Source: Ampelocalamus luodianensis
Lineage: Eukaryota > Streptophyta > Magnoliopsida > Poales > Poaceae
DNA length: 64,000 bases
Reading direction: 5' to 3'
Assembly (NCBI GenBank): GCA_036346255.1
Contig: JAYEVH010000317.1
Coordinates: forward strand, 46,455 to 110,454
The notes below the pieces were generated by a model. That model did no database searches. It was not told the DNA's origin and saw only the letters and a program-made list of their open reading frames with translations. Below, piece by piece: positions 10,878 to 21,907 of this stretch. The translations under genes were made by a program, and so were the position numbers. Each line of letters opens with the position of its first letter. Positions within the stretch are counted from its first letter, which is position 1.

Positions 10878-11273
10878 TTGGATAGGGATAGATCATTTCA
10901 GCAAATGAAGCAGCTAGATGAACCTATTCCAGGACATGCTCGACAGCACAGAACAGGGGAAAAAGTTGGGCATTTTACGGAAATCGAAGAAATATGCCAG
11001 TTGTATGGACATTTACTCCCTATACAACCTGTTCGACCGAACGAGGAAAAAAAAGTTGGAAATCAGGCATCGATGAAGTACACAGGCAACCAACCGCCAG
11101 TAACAGAACACGACAAGCTAAATACTATAGCTAAATACTATAGCTTGGGTACACAGGCACTGGCGGTTGTCCACGGGTCTACGTCGTGTTCTGTCACAGA
11201 AAGCGGGCATCCCAGTACAAACAAGAACGGACACGACGTGGATGCAATAATAATAAGTGACATCGTCCCAACA
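10878..11273 (+). CDS. Open frame of 132 codons, hypothetical, doubtful
   Basis: The frame is open from 10878 to the stop near 11271. The predicted product is hydrophilic, with no membrane segment and no recognised domain. Its second half translates the repeat cluster at 11079-11194 (tandem 13-mers and inverted arms), which argues against a conserved protein. It ends just before the remnant copia LTR. There is no evidence for a promoter or splice structure. Most likely chance or a decayed transposon frame. Confidence 0.12.
11079..11194. repeat. Interleaved direct and inverted repeat cluster
   Basis: Direct repeat GTACACAGGCA occurs at 11079 and 11149. Two tandem copies of GCTAAATACTATA lie at 11117-11142. 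Inverted arms are AACCGCCAGT (11092) with ACTGGCGGTT (11159), and ACAGAACACGAC (11103) with GTCGTGTTCTGT (11183). The arms are in the order A-B-A'-B', so they do not form one simple hairpin. This may be a rearranged miniature transposon. Confidence 0.6.
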
Positions 11274-11279
11274 TGAGAT

Positions 11280-11528
11280 CTTTGTTTAGTATTAGATTCT
11301 GTTTTAGGCTGCTTGTCGTATCTGAGTACTGTAGCAAACAGGGATAGTTACTGAAGTAAGAACAAAAGCAATCGACAAGAAGAAGAAAATTAGAAAAGTT
11401 GTTGTTGTTCTGACGGCATAATTTTTTTTTTAACAAAACCGGGGAAGGTGATGATAGTTGACGGGGTGATCGGGCACTTGAAGGCGCACGAGGAACGGAT
11501 CCGAGGATCTGGCGGCAACGAAGATGAG
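11280..11528 (+). mobile_element. Left half of a broken copia element (LTR remnant plus gag piece)
   Basis: 11283-11432 matches parts of the LTR at 27559-27890: CTTTGTTTAGTATTAG, the AGGCTGCTTG stretch, the AGAAGAAGAAAATTAGAAAA stretch and the TTGTTGTTCTGACGGCATAA end. The middle of that LTR is missing. From 11451 an open frame encodes a copia gag piece with the typical KAHEERIRG segment. It stops at the target site of element A (ATGAG, 11524-11528) and resumes at 26962. The LTR joins gag without a normal leader, so the copy was already deleted before element A arrived. Confidence 0.65.
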
Positions 11529-14500
11529 TGTGAGGACCCCCGAAATCGGATCCGTATCAAGCTAAGTAATTACGCCGTAAACGCAATACTAAACGTGAGA
11601 CGCACACGATTCCGAGTGACCCGGATATGTGTCACATGCTAGCTCCCAAGGATCAGTGGCTAACATGCACATTTCCTAGTACACAACATTGCAATCACAT
11701 CCATACACAATGTACAAGAATAAAAGAAACTTTAATACATTTTCAACATAGAACCTTTCGGTCCCAATTTTACATAAGAGGGCCAATCGGTCAAATCTAA
11801 ATAACAATAACACAAATAAATGGCAGCGGAAGATGAACTTAAATAAAGAGGGAATAACCGAGTTGGTATGCCCACAATCCCACAAGCAACCAACTGGAGT
11901 TAAAGCCGATGCACCCGTCGTTCTCACCTGAATAAATAGACACTGTTAGAGTACAAAGTTGTACTCACGAGACTTTCAAAAGAAATAAGGATGCATGTAA
12001 GTATCAAAGGAAGGCTACTACACTAGTCAATTTTTAGCATAAAGCAAGTTTTGTATATAGATAAACAATAAAGATTCTAACTAGCCATTTGCAAAACATT
12101 TAGAAAACATTTTACAGATAAGTAATGATCATCAATGGTATAATCTCCAATTATAAACAACACACGAACATCCCATTCGTGGCAACATAAGATCTAAACA
12201 AACTAGCATAAAGATATGACATTCCCAACCATAACCCAAACTTAATTTTCCAAAAGACTAACTGTGCCTGCTTTCCCACAAGTGTTGTCCATAACCTAGG
12301 ACGAGGCTATTCGAATAGATTTAGTTACTCTGCAGAGTTGTACAGCTTTACCCACACGATATGCATTCCTCTTAATGTCGGCCAATGCACTCTTCCGTAG
12401 GAGTGTGACCGAGGTAGCATAACGAGGCCGTTACAATGTCATGTCCTAACTATCAACCCACCCGAGGAACAGAAACCCCGTGGGAGTCAAATGCCTCCTA
12501 ACCACAGGTGAACCTCGTTACGTAAGTAAGTCCCAATCAAACATGAGACCCTTAAGGACAAGTAAGGCGACCCTTAACATGCCCCCGTGAGATTGACAAA
12601 AGAACAATCAAATACATAACAATAACAATTGTCAATCCCATTGTGTTTTGATAGCTAACACACAACAAATTATTAAGCCAAGTCTTTGCCATTATCCCGG
12701 CGTGTGGTTGCACGTAAGACTTGGTTCATCACACCACGCATCGGTCCTTAAACACTCAGACGGGGCTACACAATTCCATAACAACAACAACAACAAGATT
12801 TCATGATCACCCTACACCCGTCCAAGTTAAGAACATAAAACCCATGCCCAACAAGTTCACAAACCACAGATGCGAAGATCTGGGTATATTCCTCAAATCC
12901 AACATAATCCAATCCATAAAATCCTCAAGGTTCAATAAGATTCAATTCGATCCATCGGCCGATGGACTAGCTCCATCAACCGTTTTCGGCTACAACCACT
13001 AGCATGGCTAAGCATCGTTCTACAAACTAGCAAACAACCCATATAACATATAACCTTAGTCATTCGAGGAAAAAGGGTAATCAACATTCAAAGGAGGGCT
13101 AATGCAGCAATTAGGAGATTAACTACTTCTACCCATAAACATATATTTTAAAATAGCATGCAATTGTGATAATAAAACTCACACAAAACATTTAAGAACC
13201 ACTGGGAGCAATATGATCAAGAGGAGGGTGCTCGCACCTTTGCTGGTATCACATGTTCATTCTCATGTTACACTTAATTTGATCTCACGAATATATCATT
13301 ATCGTCGAAAAACCTAATGAAATACGATATTGCAATAAATATCAAATAAAGCCATAAATTCAAAGTACTCAAAAATGCATGAAATATATACTGTAGGTAG
13401 GCCATGACTTTAGATTAATTTATGTGAAATTTCTAGTTCAATTGGAGCTCAAAAGAATTTTCTATGAGTTTTTGAAGTTAATTTAATTTCTAGTGTAAAT
13501 GTAATCCTTTTCCGAAATTAATTTAACTTCTGAAATTTTCTGTGGCCACAACATGATTCAAACCTAGTCCATTTAAAAGCACATTAAAAATGGGAACCAA
13601 CAAAATGGGTCTCACTCAACTTGGAGTTAATTTGCATAGGTTACGATTTTTTTTTTTTTTGAAATTTAAACTATGGCATGCGACCTACTGTCAACTCTAA
13701 TCACCCTCTAGATTATCCAATTCATTAACCAATCCTATAACCACACAAAGGTCCACTGCTTACTAGGTTTTTAACTGATTACTAAATACTTGCCAAACCT
13801 ATATCACTCTTGGGCTTTAGCTAACATCATGTGGTTACAAATCTGAATCTTCCATTAGTGGGTTATTCTAATTACTAAAATTTGGACTGCACCCTAAAGG
13901 ACTGGCCCTCTGTTATTTTAAGGCTTAAAGCTAAATGGGAACCAAGGAACTTCTGAGCACAAGAACTTAGAATGGTCATCAGTAAGACTTCATCTAGAAG
14001 CCCTTTTTCAGACCATACATCCCAATAGAGGAAAAAGCTGATTTGGAGGTATGGTTAACTTGACCTTCCTTCTTAACTCAAAATCCAATTTTGTTTAGAG
14101 TTTAGGCTACTACTACAGGAATTGGTCAAGGTGCTAGCCTCCTTAACAAACTGACATTTTTCAGACTAACCAAGCATGTAACCTATCCAACAAAAAAATT
14201 TCTACGAACTTAAGTGCTACTAACTCAACTTCCCCTAATCCTCTTACCCAAATGCTAAACACAAAACTAGTTAACACAAGCCAGGTGGTTTTGCAACTGA
14301 GTTTTACTAACAAAACTACTCCTTTTACCCAACACCTTCTCTCCTTTACAAAGCAAAAGTAAGAATTGGTTGTATCCCTGTTGAATTCTGAAAACTCATA
14401 ACCATTACTGCTTTCTCAGATTTGATTACTACCAAGAACTAATGGTTCAAAGACTAATTGAATCAATAACCCCCTTTTAGCTACTAGACTCAACAACAAT

Positions 14501-16584
14501 ATTAACTCAAAGAAAAACTTTGTTATCTCGGATCACACATTGATGATTTCTAAAATACAACCACTTATACTTGGTTCTCGATTTGGTTGCCATCGAGAAC
14601 TAACTTGTTTAATCTATCGACAAAGTGAAAATTTCTGTGTTATTGCTCATGCACCATCAACAAAGAGTCCTTCTAAACTAAAAAGCTATACCTGGTCTTC
14701 TCTAAACCCAAACTCCCAATCACTAACTTAATTGAGTGACTCAAAAACATTTTCTACAAATGAAAGTAAAAGACAGAGGTTATGAAGGTCATACTGACAT
14801 TTCAAAATTTCTTCTAAACCCATTTCTTCTTCTCTGATCATTCAAACAAACAAAAGTGTTTGAAACCTAAAATTACCAATTCAATAACCCATTCACTAAA
14901 CACTGCCTCTTAAGAGATTTATCAAGCATTAGCAAAATGTATTGGCATTTGTACAACAAAGAGAGAGAACTCAATTATGAAAACCGAAACAGGAGGGGCA
15001 ACTCATCAAAATAGGACGGTGGATCGCGGTGGATCAAGCAGCTTGGACGCTACGGAGATAGCCAAATGGATCTCCGGATGCCACCGGAGCTAGGGTGGCG
15101 GCATTAAGGCCCAGCGGCACTAAGGCAACGCGGCAAGAAGGCACGAGGCGGCGGCCGTGGAGCTTCATGGCGACATGCTCGGCCCGCAACGAGAAGGGTA
15201 GGGAGCTCAATGGAGAAACAGAGAACCCCGAAACTAATGGACACCTCGGTTGGGTAGAAACTCACCGAACAAACGGTGCTCGGGGCGAGGATTTACCGCC
15301 GTCGGAGAAGACGACTCGGCTCCCCTTGACGCTGCGACAAAGAGCAATTAGACGCGAGATGAGTTCAACGTGACGATGCGAACCCGATGGACAAGGTGCG
15401 AGGCCGAGACTCACCGAGCTCGAAGGCACGGCGGAGCTCCACGGAGCGCGATCGAGCCGAAAGGACGCGCCCATGCCCCGAGCGCTACAATGCGAGAGGG
15501 AAGCTCGGGTTAGCAAAAATGGAAAAGGTGCCGAACGAGGAAGAGAATGCACTGTCGCGGAGGCGTTTACCGAGACGGAGGAGGGCTTATTGCTGCCTTC
15601 CCTCCCACGGCCGAGGAGAGAAGTGAAGGGAAAGAGGGGAATGGAAGCCGTTTTGTGCGAGAAAGAATACGGAGATAGGGACGGCGTGAAAAAGCGGTGC
15701 TCCCGGACTGGTCGGCGAGGGCGGTGAGACACGGTGTTGACGGCATGCAGCTCAGAGCTCAAGCGGCGCGTGGCGTTGAGCTTCTGCGCAAGCCCGCCCG
15801 AGGTGGAAGAAAGGCCTGCCAGCGGGGCCCGCAGGTCAGCGGCGGAAAACGAGTGGCGCGGGCGAGGCGATGTGGCTGGGCCAAGTGGCGCGTCCGGCTC
15901 GGTCGGGTTGGGTTTTTGTCTGGATCGCACGATCATGAACGAACGGCGCTGATCTTAAGAGATATTCGGACTGGTCAAAAGACGCCAAAATTTGGACCGT
16001 TGATTTTGGATCAAAGGGCTCGCAAGCAAAAGTGCATTTAGGTGGTGCAGCCGAGTCCGTTCGCCCGGGTTGGACTCGGGTCAAAGGGGTTGGGTCAGTC
16101 GGTGCAACAATGCCGTGGATTTGAAAACAGATTTGACCAAGAGACAAGTTGGGTTTGACCGAGGCTTTAAATATAGAAATAAATTTCTAAAAATTCTGAA
16201 ATAATTCAAGGGTGTTCTTGGGATGACCTAGTACTCATAAAAATTATAAAACCATACTGTTCAAGATATAATTTGTGTAAACTACATTCAAACTTAGTCT
16301 AGGTCTATTAATGGTGTTTGAATTTTTAGGGGTTGAATATAGTTCCAAAAATTTGGTAAAATTATATTTATTCATGATAATTATTCTAGTATTTGAATAA
16401 AATATTTCCATGGGATGATCAAATGTTTTAGTTCCTGTTTTCATTTGGAGTTTGAATTCGAAGTGTATGTTTGATCTTTGATTTAAATCTTCCAATTGCA
16501 ATAATTTATGCAAATGTCTCCAAAATGTCATGCATGCTGATAATATGCATACTAAATCTCATTAACCAAAATGGGGATGTTACA
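11529..16584 (-). repeat. Family A LTR, left copy (3' LTR of the element)
   Basis: It reads TGTGAGGACC at 11529 and ATGTTACA at 16584 on the plus strand. It carries the twin palindrome, the GCATGGCTAAGC box near 13004, a long AT-rich part (13150-14990) and a GC-rich block (15000-16100). Open frames in the GC-rich block (for example 15262-15936, minus) are low-complexity and are not supported as genes. The copy matches 21908-26961 throughout apart from many 1-4 base indels, mostly at CAG/CTG/CCG sites. Confidence 0.92.
12307..12337. other. Twin-palindrome module, copy 3 (family A LTR)
   Basis: CTATTCGAATAG (12307-12318) and CTCTGCAGAG (12328-12337), 9 bp apart. The second dyad differs from the CCCTGCAGGG of families B and D by a paired change that keeps the symmetry. 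Confidence 0.85.
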
Positions 16585-16603
16585 AACCTCCCCCCCTTAC
16601 AAA
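16585..16603 (-). other. Polypurine tract of element A
   Basis: On the minus strand a run of A and G with seven consecutive G residues lies directly before the TGTAACATCCCC start of the 3' LTR. This is the expected plus-strand primer position. Confidence 0.75.
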
Positions 16604-16784
16604 AGATCTCGACCCCGAGATCGATAGGGTGGAAGTTGGATAAAAAGGTTCTAAAAGAAAACATAACATCCGTTGTCTTGATTTCCTTCAAAGATAGTGC
16701 TAAGATATCTTTTAAAGGTAGAACTAAGATATCCTAACAAAGTTACAAGGAATTTCTATTACATTTTCCTTCCCATTGCTTTGT

Positions 16785-19700
16785 TTAACCTTACCTTTCT
16801 TGATTCGAAGACACTTCATGTAGAAGGGAAAAGTTCGGATACTCTGGCTCGCATCCGGTCTTCACGCTCCCATGTTGCTTCATCTTGATGTGGTTGCTCC
16901 ACCGAACCTTCAAGAATTTGATGTTGCGATTCCTTGTCTTGCGCTCCATTTCTTCAAGAATGCGAATCGGTGCTCCGATAAGAGAGATCAGTGCAAATTG
17001 AGTTCCTCCAACTCGGTTGTTTTGGTTGGGACGCGAAGGCACTTCTTGAGTTGTGAGACATGGAAGACATTATGCACGTCTGAAAGTGATGGTGGTAGCT
17101 CCAACCGATAGGCTACCGATCCAATCTTGGCTAGAATTGAAAGGTCCAATGTAGCGAGGCGCCAATTTGCCTTTGACATTGAAGCGATGTATTCCTTTCA
17201 TAGGAGAGACCTTAAGATAGACATGATCATCTACCTCAAACTCAACTCGCGACGACGACGGTGGCATACGATTCGACGGATTGCGTCGTCCAAGTCGCCA
17301 CGAATGACACGAACTCGTTTTTCAAAGATCCTTCACGTGGTTGGACCATAAATGGCCTCTCCCGCTTCGCACCGGTTTAAGGGCGTCCTACAAGCTCTTC
17401 CGCATAATGCTTCAATTGTGACATCCAATCTTTGGATTGGAAGCTATTGTTGTAAGAGAATTCGCAAACGGTAAACATTTTTCCCAATTCTTGCTATAAG
17501 ACAAGACGCATGCTCGGAGAAGATCTTCCAAGACCTGATTTACACGCCGCTTGTCCATCCGTTTGCGGGTGATAAGCGGAGCTAAAAGATAGGTTAGTAC
17601 CCATAGCTTGATGCAAGCACTTCCGTAGTGAGATGTGAACTGGGACCTCTATCCAAACGATTACCTTGACACACGTGAAGGCAAACAATCCTTGCAATGT
17701 ATAGCTCGCTAGCTTGACCCGGTGTAGGTGGTCTTGACAGGAATAAAATGGGCAACCTTGGTCAGACGATCCACGATCAGCCAAATAGAATCGGATCCAG
17801 AATGTGTTCTAGGGAGGCCAGTGATAAAATCCATGCCAACTTCTTCCCATTTCCACTCGGGAATGGGCAGGGGATCTAGAGTACCGGCTGGTTTTAGATG
17901 CTCAGCCTTGACTCTTTGACATACATCACACTCGGCCACAAAGCGTGCAATCTCCCGCTTCATCCTAGTCCACCATATTCTTTGCTTCAAGTCTTGATAC
18001 ATTTTTGTGCTTACCGGATGAATAGAGAAAAGAGAATTATGGGCTTCATGAAGGATTAATTCCTTAAGCTTTGCATCATTCGGCACCACTAAACGCTTTC
18101 CGAACCACAAAACACCTTGGTTATCTTCGGAAAAACACTTGGCTTTGCCCGCCTTCATTTCGTCCTTAATTCTTTCCATGCCTTTGTCATCCTTCTGGGC
18201 CATCTTGATCTGGTCCTCAAGGGTAGGTTTCACTTCTAAGGCAGCGAGAAAACCTTCGCTAACCATCTCCAAGTTGAGCCCTTGGAATTCATTGCAAAGA
18301 GCTCCCGTTTCAGGTCGAACCAAGATACAGTTGCATTGTGATTTTCGGCTCAATGCATCGGCAACGACATTAGCTTTCCCTGGATGATAATGAACTCTCA
18401 TATCATAGTCCTTGATCAATTCAAGCCATCTTCTTTGCCTTAGATTCAGATCGGCTTGAGTGAAGATATACTTCAAACTCTTGTGATCAGTATAGACTTC
18501 GCAGCGATTGCCGATAAGAAAATGTCGCCATATCTTCAAAGCATGAACCACTGCCGCGAGCTCAAGATCATGAGTGGGATAATTCACCTCATGTGGCCTC
18601 AATTGCCTCGATGCATACGCCACAACTCGGCCCTCTTGCATAAGAACACAACCAAGACCAAGGCGAGATGCATCGCAATAGATGTCGAAATTTTTGTGGA
18701 TATCCGGCAGAACTAACACTGGAGAAGAAGTTAGACGATCCTTCAACATCTGAAAGCTTGCTTCACAATCTGCTGACCATTCATACTTCTTTTCTTTCTT
18801 CAACAATTGGGTCATTGGTCTTGCTATTTTTGAGAAATTCTCGATAAAGCGGCGGTAATAGCCCGCAAGACCGAGGAAACTGCGGACATCGGAGATGGAT
18901 TTGGGCTGTCTCCAATTAAGCACATCTTGGACTTTGCTTGGATCCACAGCAATACCTCCTTCAGATAGCACATGACCTAAAAAGGCGACCTCTTTTAGCC
19001 AAAACTCACATTTACTGAATTTTGCGTAGAGTCGATGTTCTCAAAGCTTGTCCAACACAAGACGAAGGTGTTCTTCATGCTCACTTTCAGATTTGGAGTA
19101 TATGAGAATGTCATCAATAAATACGACCACAAATTTGTCCAAATACTCCATAAACACAGAGTTCATGAGATTCATGAACAAGGATGGTGCATTAGTCAAA
19201 CCGAAGGACATGACAGTGTACTCGTATAAGCCATAACGAGTTGAGAAAGCCGTCTTAGGAATGTCTTCAGATCTGATCCTAACTTGATGATAACCCAATC
19301 TCAAGTCAATCTTGGAGAATATGCGGGCACCGTTCATCTGGTCGAACAAATCATCAATCCGTGGAAGCGGATATTTGTTCTTGATGGTGACCTCGTTCAA
19401 CGGACGATAGTCAACACACATCCGCAGACTGTGGTCCTTCTTCTTCACAAATAAAGCGGGGCATCCCCAAGGTGAGGAGCTTGGCCTAATGAAACCCTTC
19501 TCTTGAAGTTCTGTGAGTTGCTTCTTCAATTCAACCAACTCATTTGGCGGCATTCGATAAGGCCGTTTTGATATTGGAGCAGTTCCGGGCTGCAGCTCAA
19601 TCACGAATTCAACTTCTCGTGAGGGTGGCATGCCAGGTAGTTCCTCGGGAAAAACATCCGGGTACTCACATACCACTGGAACTTCACTCAATTCTGGCAA

Positions 19701-20236
19701 TTCTTTGCTGCTAAGGGCATAGAGATGAGGAGACTCCAATTTTGGCACCACTTCGACTTGAAAACCAAGAGGACTAGTAAGAGTGATAACTTTGCGGGCA
19801 CAATCAATTTGACCATGGTTCTTGGACAGCCAATTCATCCCAAGAATAACATCAAGACCGCTGAATTTATCACAATAAGATCGCCAAAAACTTCACCCTT
19901 TAATCTCGATTTCAACTTCCCGACATTCATGAATGCTTCTCATTTCTGACCCCGGTGATTGAATCATCATGGGTGCAGGCATCAAGCTGAGTGAGATATT
20001 GTGGAGGGTAGTAAAACCTCTGGACAAAAAAGAATGAGATGCTCTGAGTCGAACAATACAGTCGCAGGAGTCGAATTGACTAGAAAGGTGCCCAACACCA
20101 CGTCGGGTGCTCCCTGCGCTTCCTCGGCGGTGACATGGTTGACATGAGCACGACTGGGGTTCTGAAAAGTGACATTAGACCTCTGATCAAGGGAGGTGTC
20201 AAGGTCTTGGCACTGGTTAGAATTGGCTTGGTGCTT
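16785..20236 (-). pseudogene. pol: Element A pol: protease, RT, RNase H, integrase, chromodomain (disrupted)
   Basis: Domains run right to left. The protease (about 20130-19850) has its DSGAS active-site region shifted out of frame near 20055. Reverse transcriptase (about 19660-18990) has KIDLRLGYHQVRI and the catalytic FIDDILIYS. RNase H (about 18690-18330) has DASRLGLGCVLMQ and YTDHKSLKYI. Integrase (about 18100-17300) has an H-H-C-C finger ending CDVCQRVK and the first catalytic Asp in GMDFITGLP. Its second half is frameshifted from about 17720. The C-terminal SH3-like and chromodomain region ends near 16800 with IKFLKVRWSNH. From 19838 to 17709 the frame is continuous except for one TGA at 19038-19040, where relatives have Arg (CGA to TGA). 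This would normally be one polyprotein for replication and chromatin-targeted integration. Confidence 0.9.
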
Positions 20237-21376
20237 CACCGACAGTGTCTTGCAAAATGCCCCGGATTGCCACAATTGAAGCAAGAAACTTGCTTGTCTC
20301 GATGGAGTCGGCGTCTACACTTCTTTTTGGGCTGCCCTCGCTGGATAACTTCCTGAGGTGGATGAGAGACTTGCAAAGGAGCTCTCAGAGATACTGGAAC
20401 TTGGAATTCAGGAGGAGCGGGCTGCCAAGCACACGGTTCTTGAAAACTGCAGCTTGCTGAAATTTGTGTAACCCTCTTGCGTTTTCGCGATTCTTCAACC
20501 ACTTGCATCATATTCTCTACCGTAATAGCCTTATTAACCAGCTGTTGGAAATCTGGGAAATCATGGGCGGCGAGTGCCAGCTGCATCTCTTCCGATAGGC
20601 CAATCAAGAACTGTTCTTGTCTTCTTGCGTCGGTGGGGACGATCGAAGCGTAACAAGCTAAGTGATTGAACTCGTAGAGATACTTCATTACAGACTTGTC
20701 TCCTTGCTTCAACGCGAGAAATTCACACCTCTTGAAACTAACAATGCTAGAGGGAACATGTGCCTCACGGAAAGCCGCCTGAAACTCGTCCCATGACGGG
20801 ACGTGGTCGCCGGGCTGCATGGTGTAAAACTGATCCCACCATGCACCGGCTGCTCCTTCTAGTTGGTTGGAGGCATAGAGGACCTTCTCATGGTCGGTGC
20901 ACTGGGCAATGATCAACTTCCGCTCGATGCTCCTAAGCCAATCGTCGGCATCGAGAGGGTCTTCCGAACACGAGAACACAGGAGGCTTCGTGTTTAGAAA
21001 ATCATCGAATCGGGAGCCATAAGGATCGGCTCCTTCACGCCATTTGAGCACCTTGGACATTGGCAGTGTTTTGAGCAATTTGCTGCAACATCAGAGTTTG
21101 GTCTTGCTGATTCTGTTCCATCAGGGCTAACACATCGGCCACAGACGGGTGAGGTGGAGTCGCTTCAACATGTCGACCCCCGTGCTGAAATTGCGGGTCG
21201 GGGTGCTCTGGATTGTGCCGTTGAGGAATCGGGGGCTGATCACTAGAGACTAGAGAACCTACAAGCTGAGAGTCTTCCATTACTTCCAAAGTCAAACGGG
21301 TCTTCTGTCCCGACATCCTGTTGTCATACACTCGGTTAGCAACAGGCAAAAGAAGAGAGGTAAAGGCAGAGAACAA
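20236..21376 (-). pseudogene. gag: Element A gag: capsid-like domain and zinc knuckle (frameshifted)
   Basis: The N-terminal part (21376 to about 21040) and the capsid part (21078-20236) are in different frames, joined by a frameshift near 21050. The capsid part has the retrotransposon gag signature with DPLDADDWLRSIERKL, AAGAWWDQF and SVMKYLYEFNHLACYA. It ends in a CCHC zinc knuckle, CFNCGNPGHFARHC, near 20240-20285. The role is to form the cytoplasmic virus-like particle and bind element RNA. A 5' leader of about 500 bp with no frame lies between gag and the primer-binding site. Confidence 0.88.
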
Positions 21377-21890
21377 GCAATCGCTAGCAGAGGCAACTTA
21401 ACCTATCATGTATGCAAGATAAAAACCATTTATGCATCACAAAAAATGAGGTGCTAAAGTCCGTGGACAGACAAGATACAATTGAAAACCCTAAGCGCTC
21501 ATACGCGATGCACGACTCTGGAAGCAAAAGAGAGCAAATAACCTTCACAAAATCCAGCATCTACAAGCTAAGTACTATCCTTACGGGGTATAATATCTAA
21601 GGATAAATCCTAGTTTATTCCTAAAATCGCAGCAAGGCGTCGTCTTATTGTTCTTCCATTATTGCTCTTCACGGTGACTATTTAACGTTTCTAGTGTTGG
21701 AAGAGAGACGAGTATTGAGAAAACGATTTTGCACAATTCAAAAGAATAGTGAGGTAAGAATTAGATACTAGGATGGGTAAGGAAGAAAGGAATATATTAC
21801 TAACATTTTGCCAAACTTTTGATACTTTGAAAATATTTTAACTCAAAATCCTAATAACGCCCATTGCTTGGCTTTATCCTACGATCAAGA

Positions 21891-21904
21891 TGGCTCGATA
21901 CCAA
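21891..21904 (-). other. Primer-binding site of element A, missing one base
   Basis: On the minus strand it reads TTGGTATCGAGCC, where the usual initiator-tRNA site is TTGGTATCAGAGCC. The lost base lies in a CAG (CTG on the other strand) triplet. Element C shows the same change. Confidence 0.75.
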
Positions 21905-21907
21905 CAT

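Noticed and set aside
15095..16147. Long overlapping frames on both strands in the GC-rich block of the family A LTR (for example 15262-15936, and its match at 25741-26484)
   Set aside because: They recur only because the LTRs are copies. The proteins are Ser/Pro/Arg-rich low complexity, both strands are open at once, and small indels between copies shift the frames.
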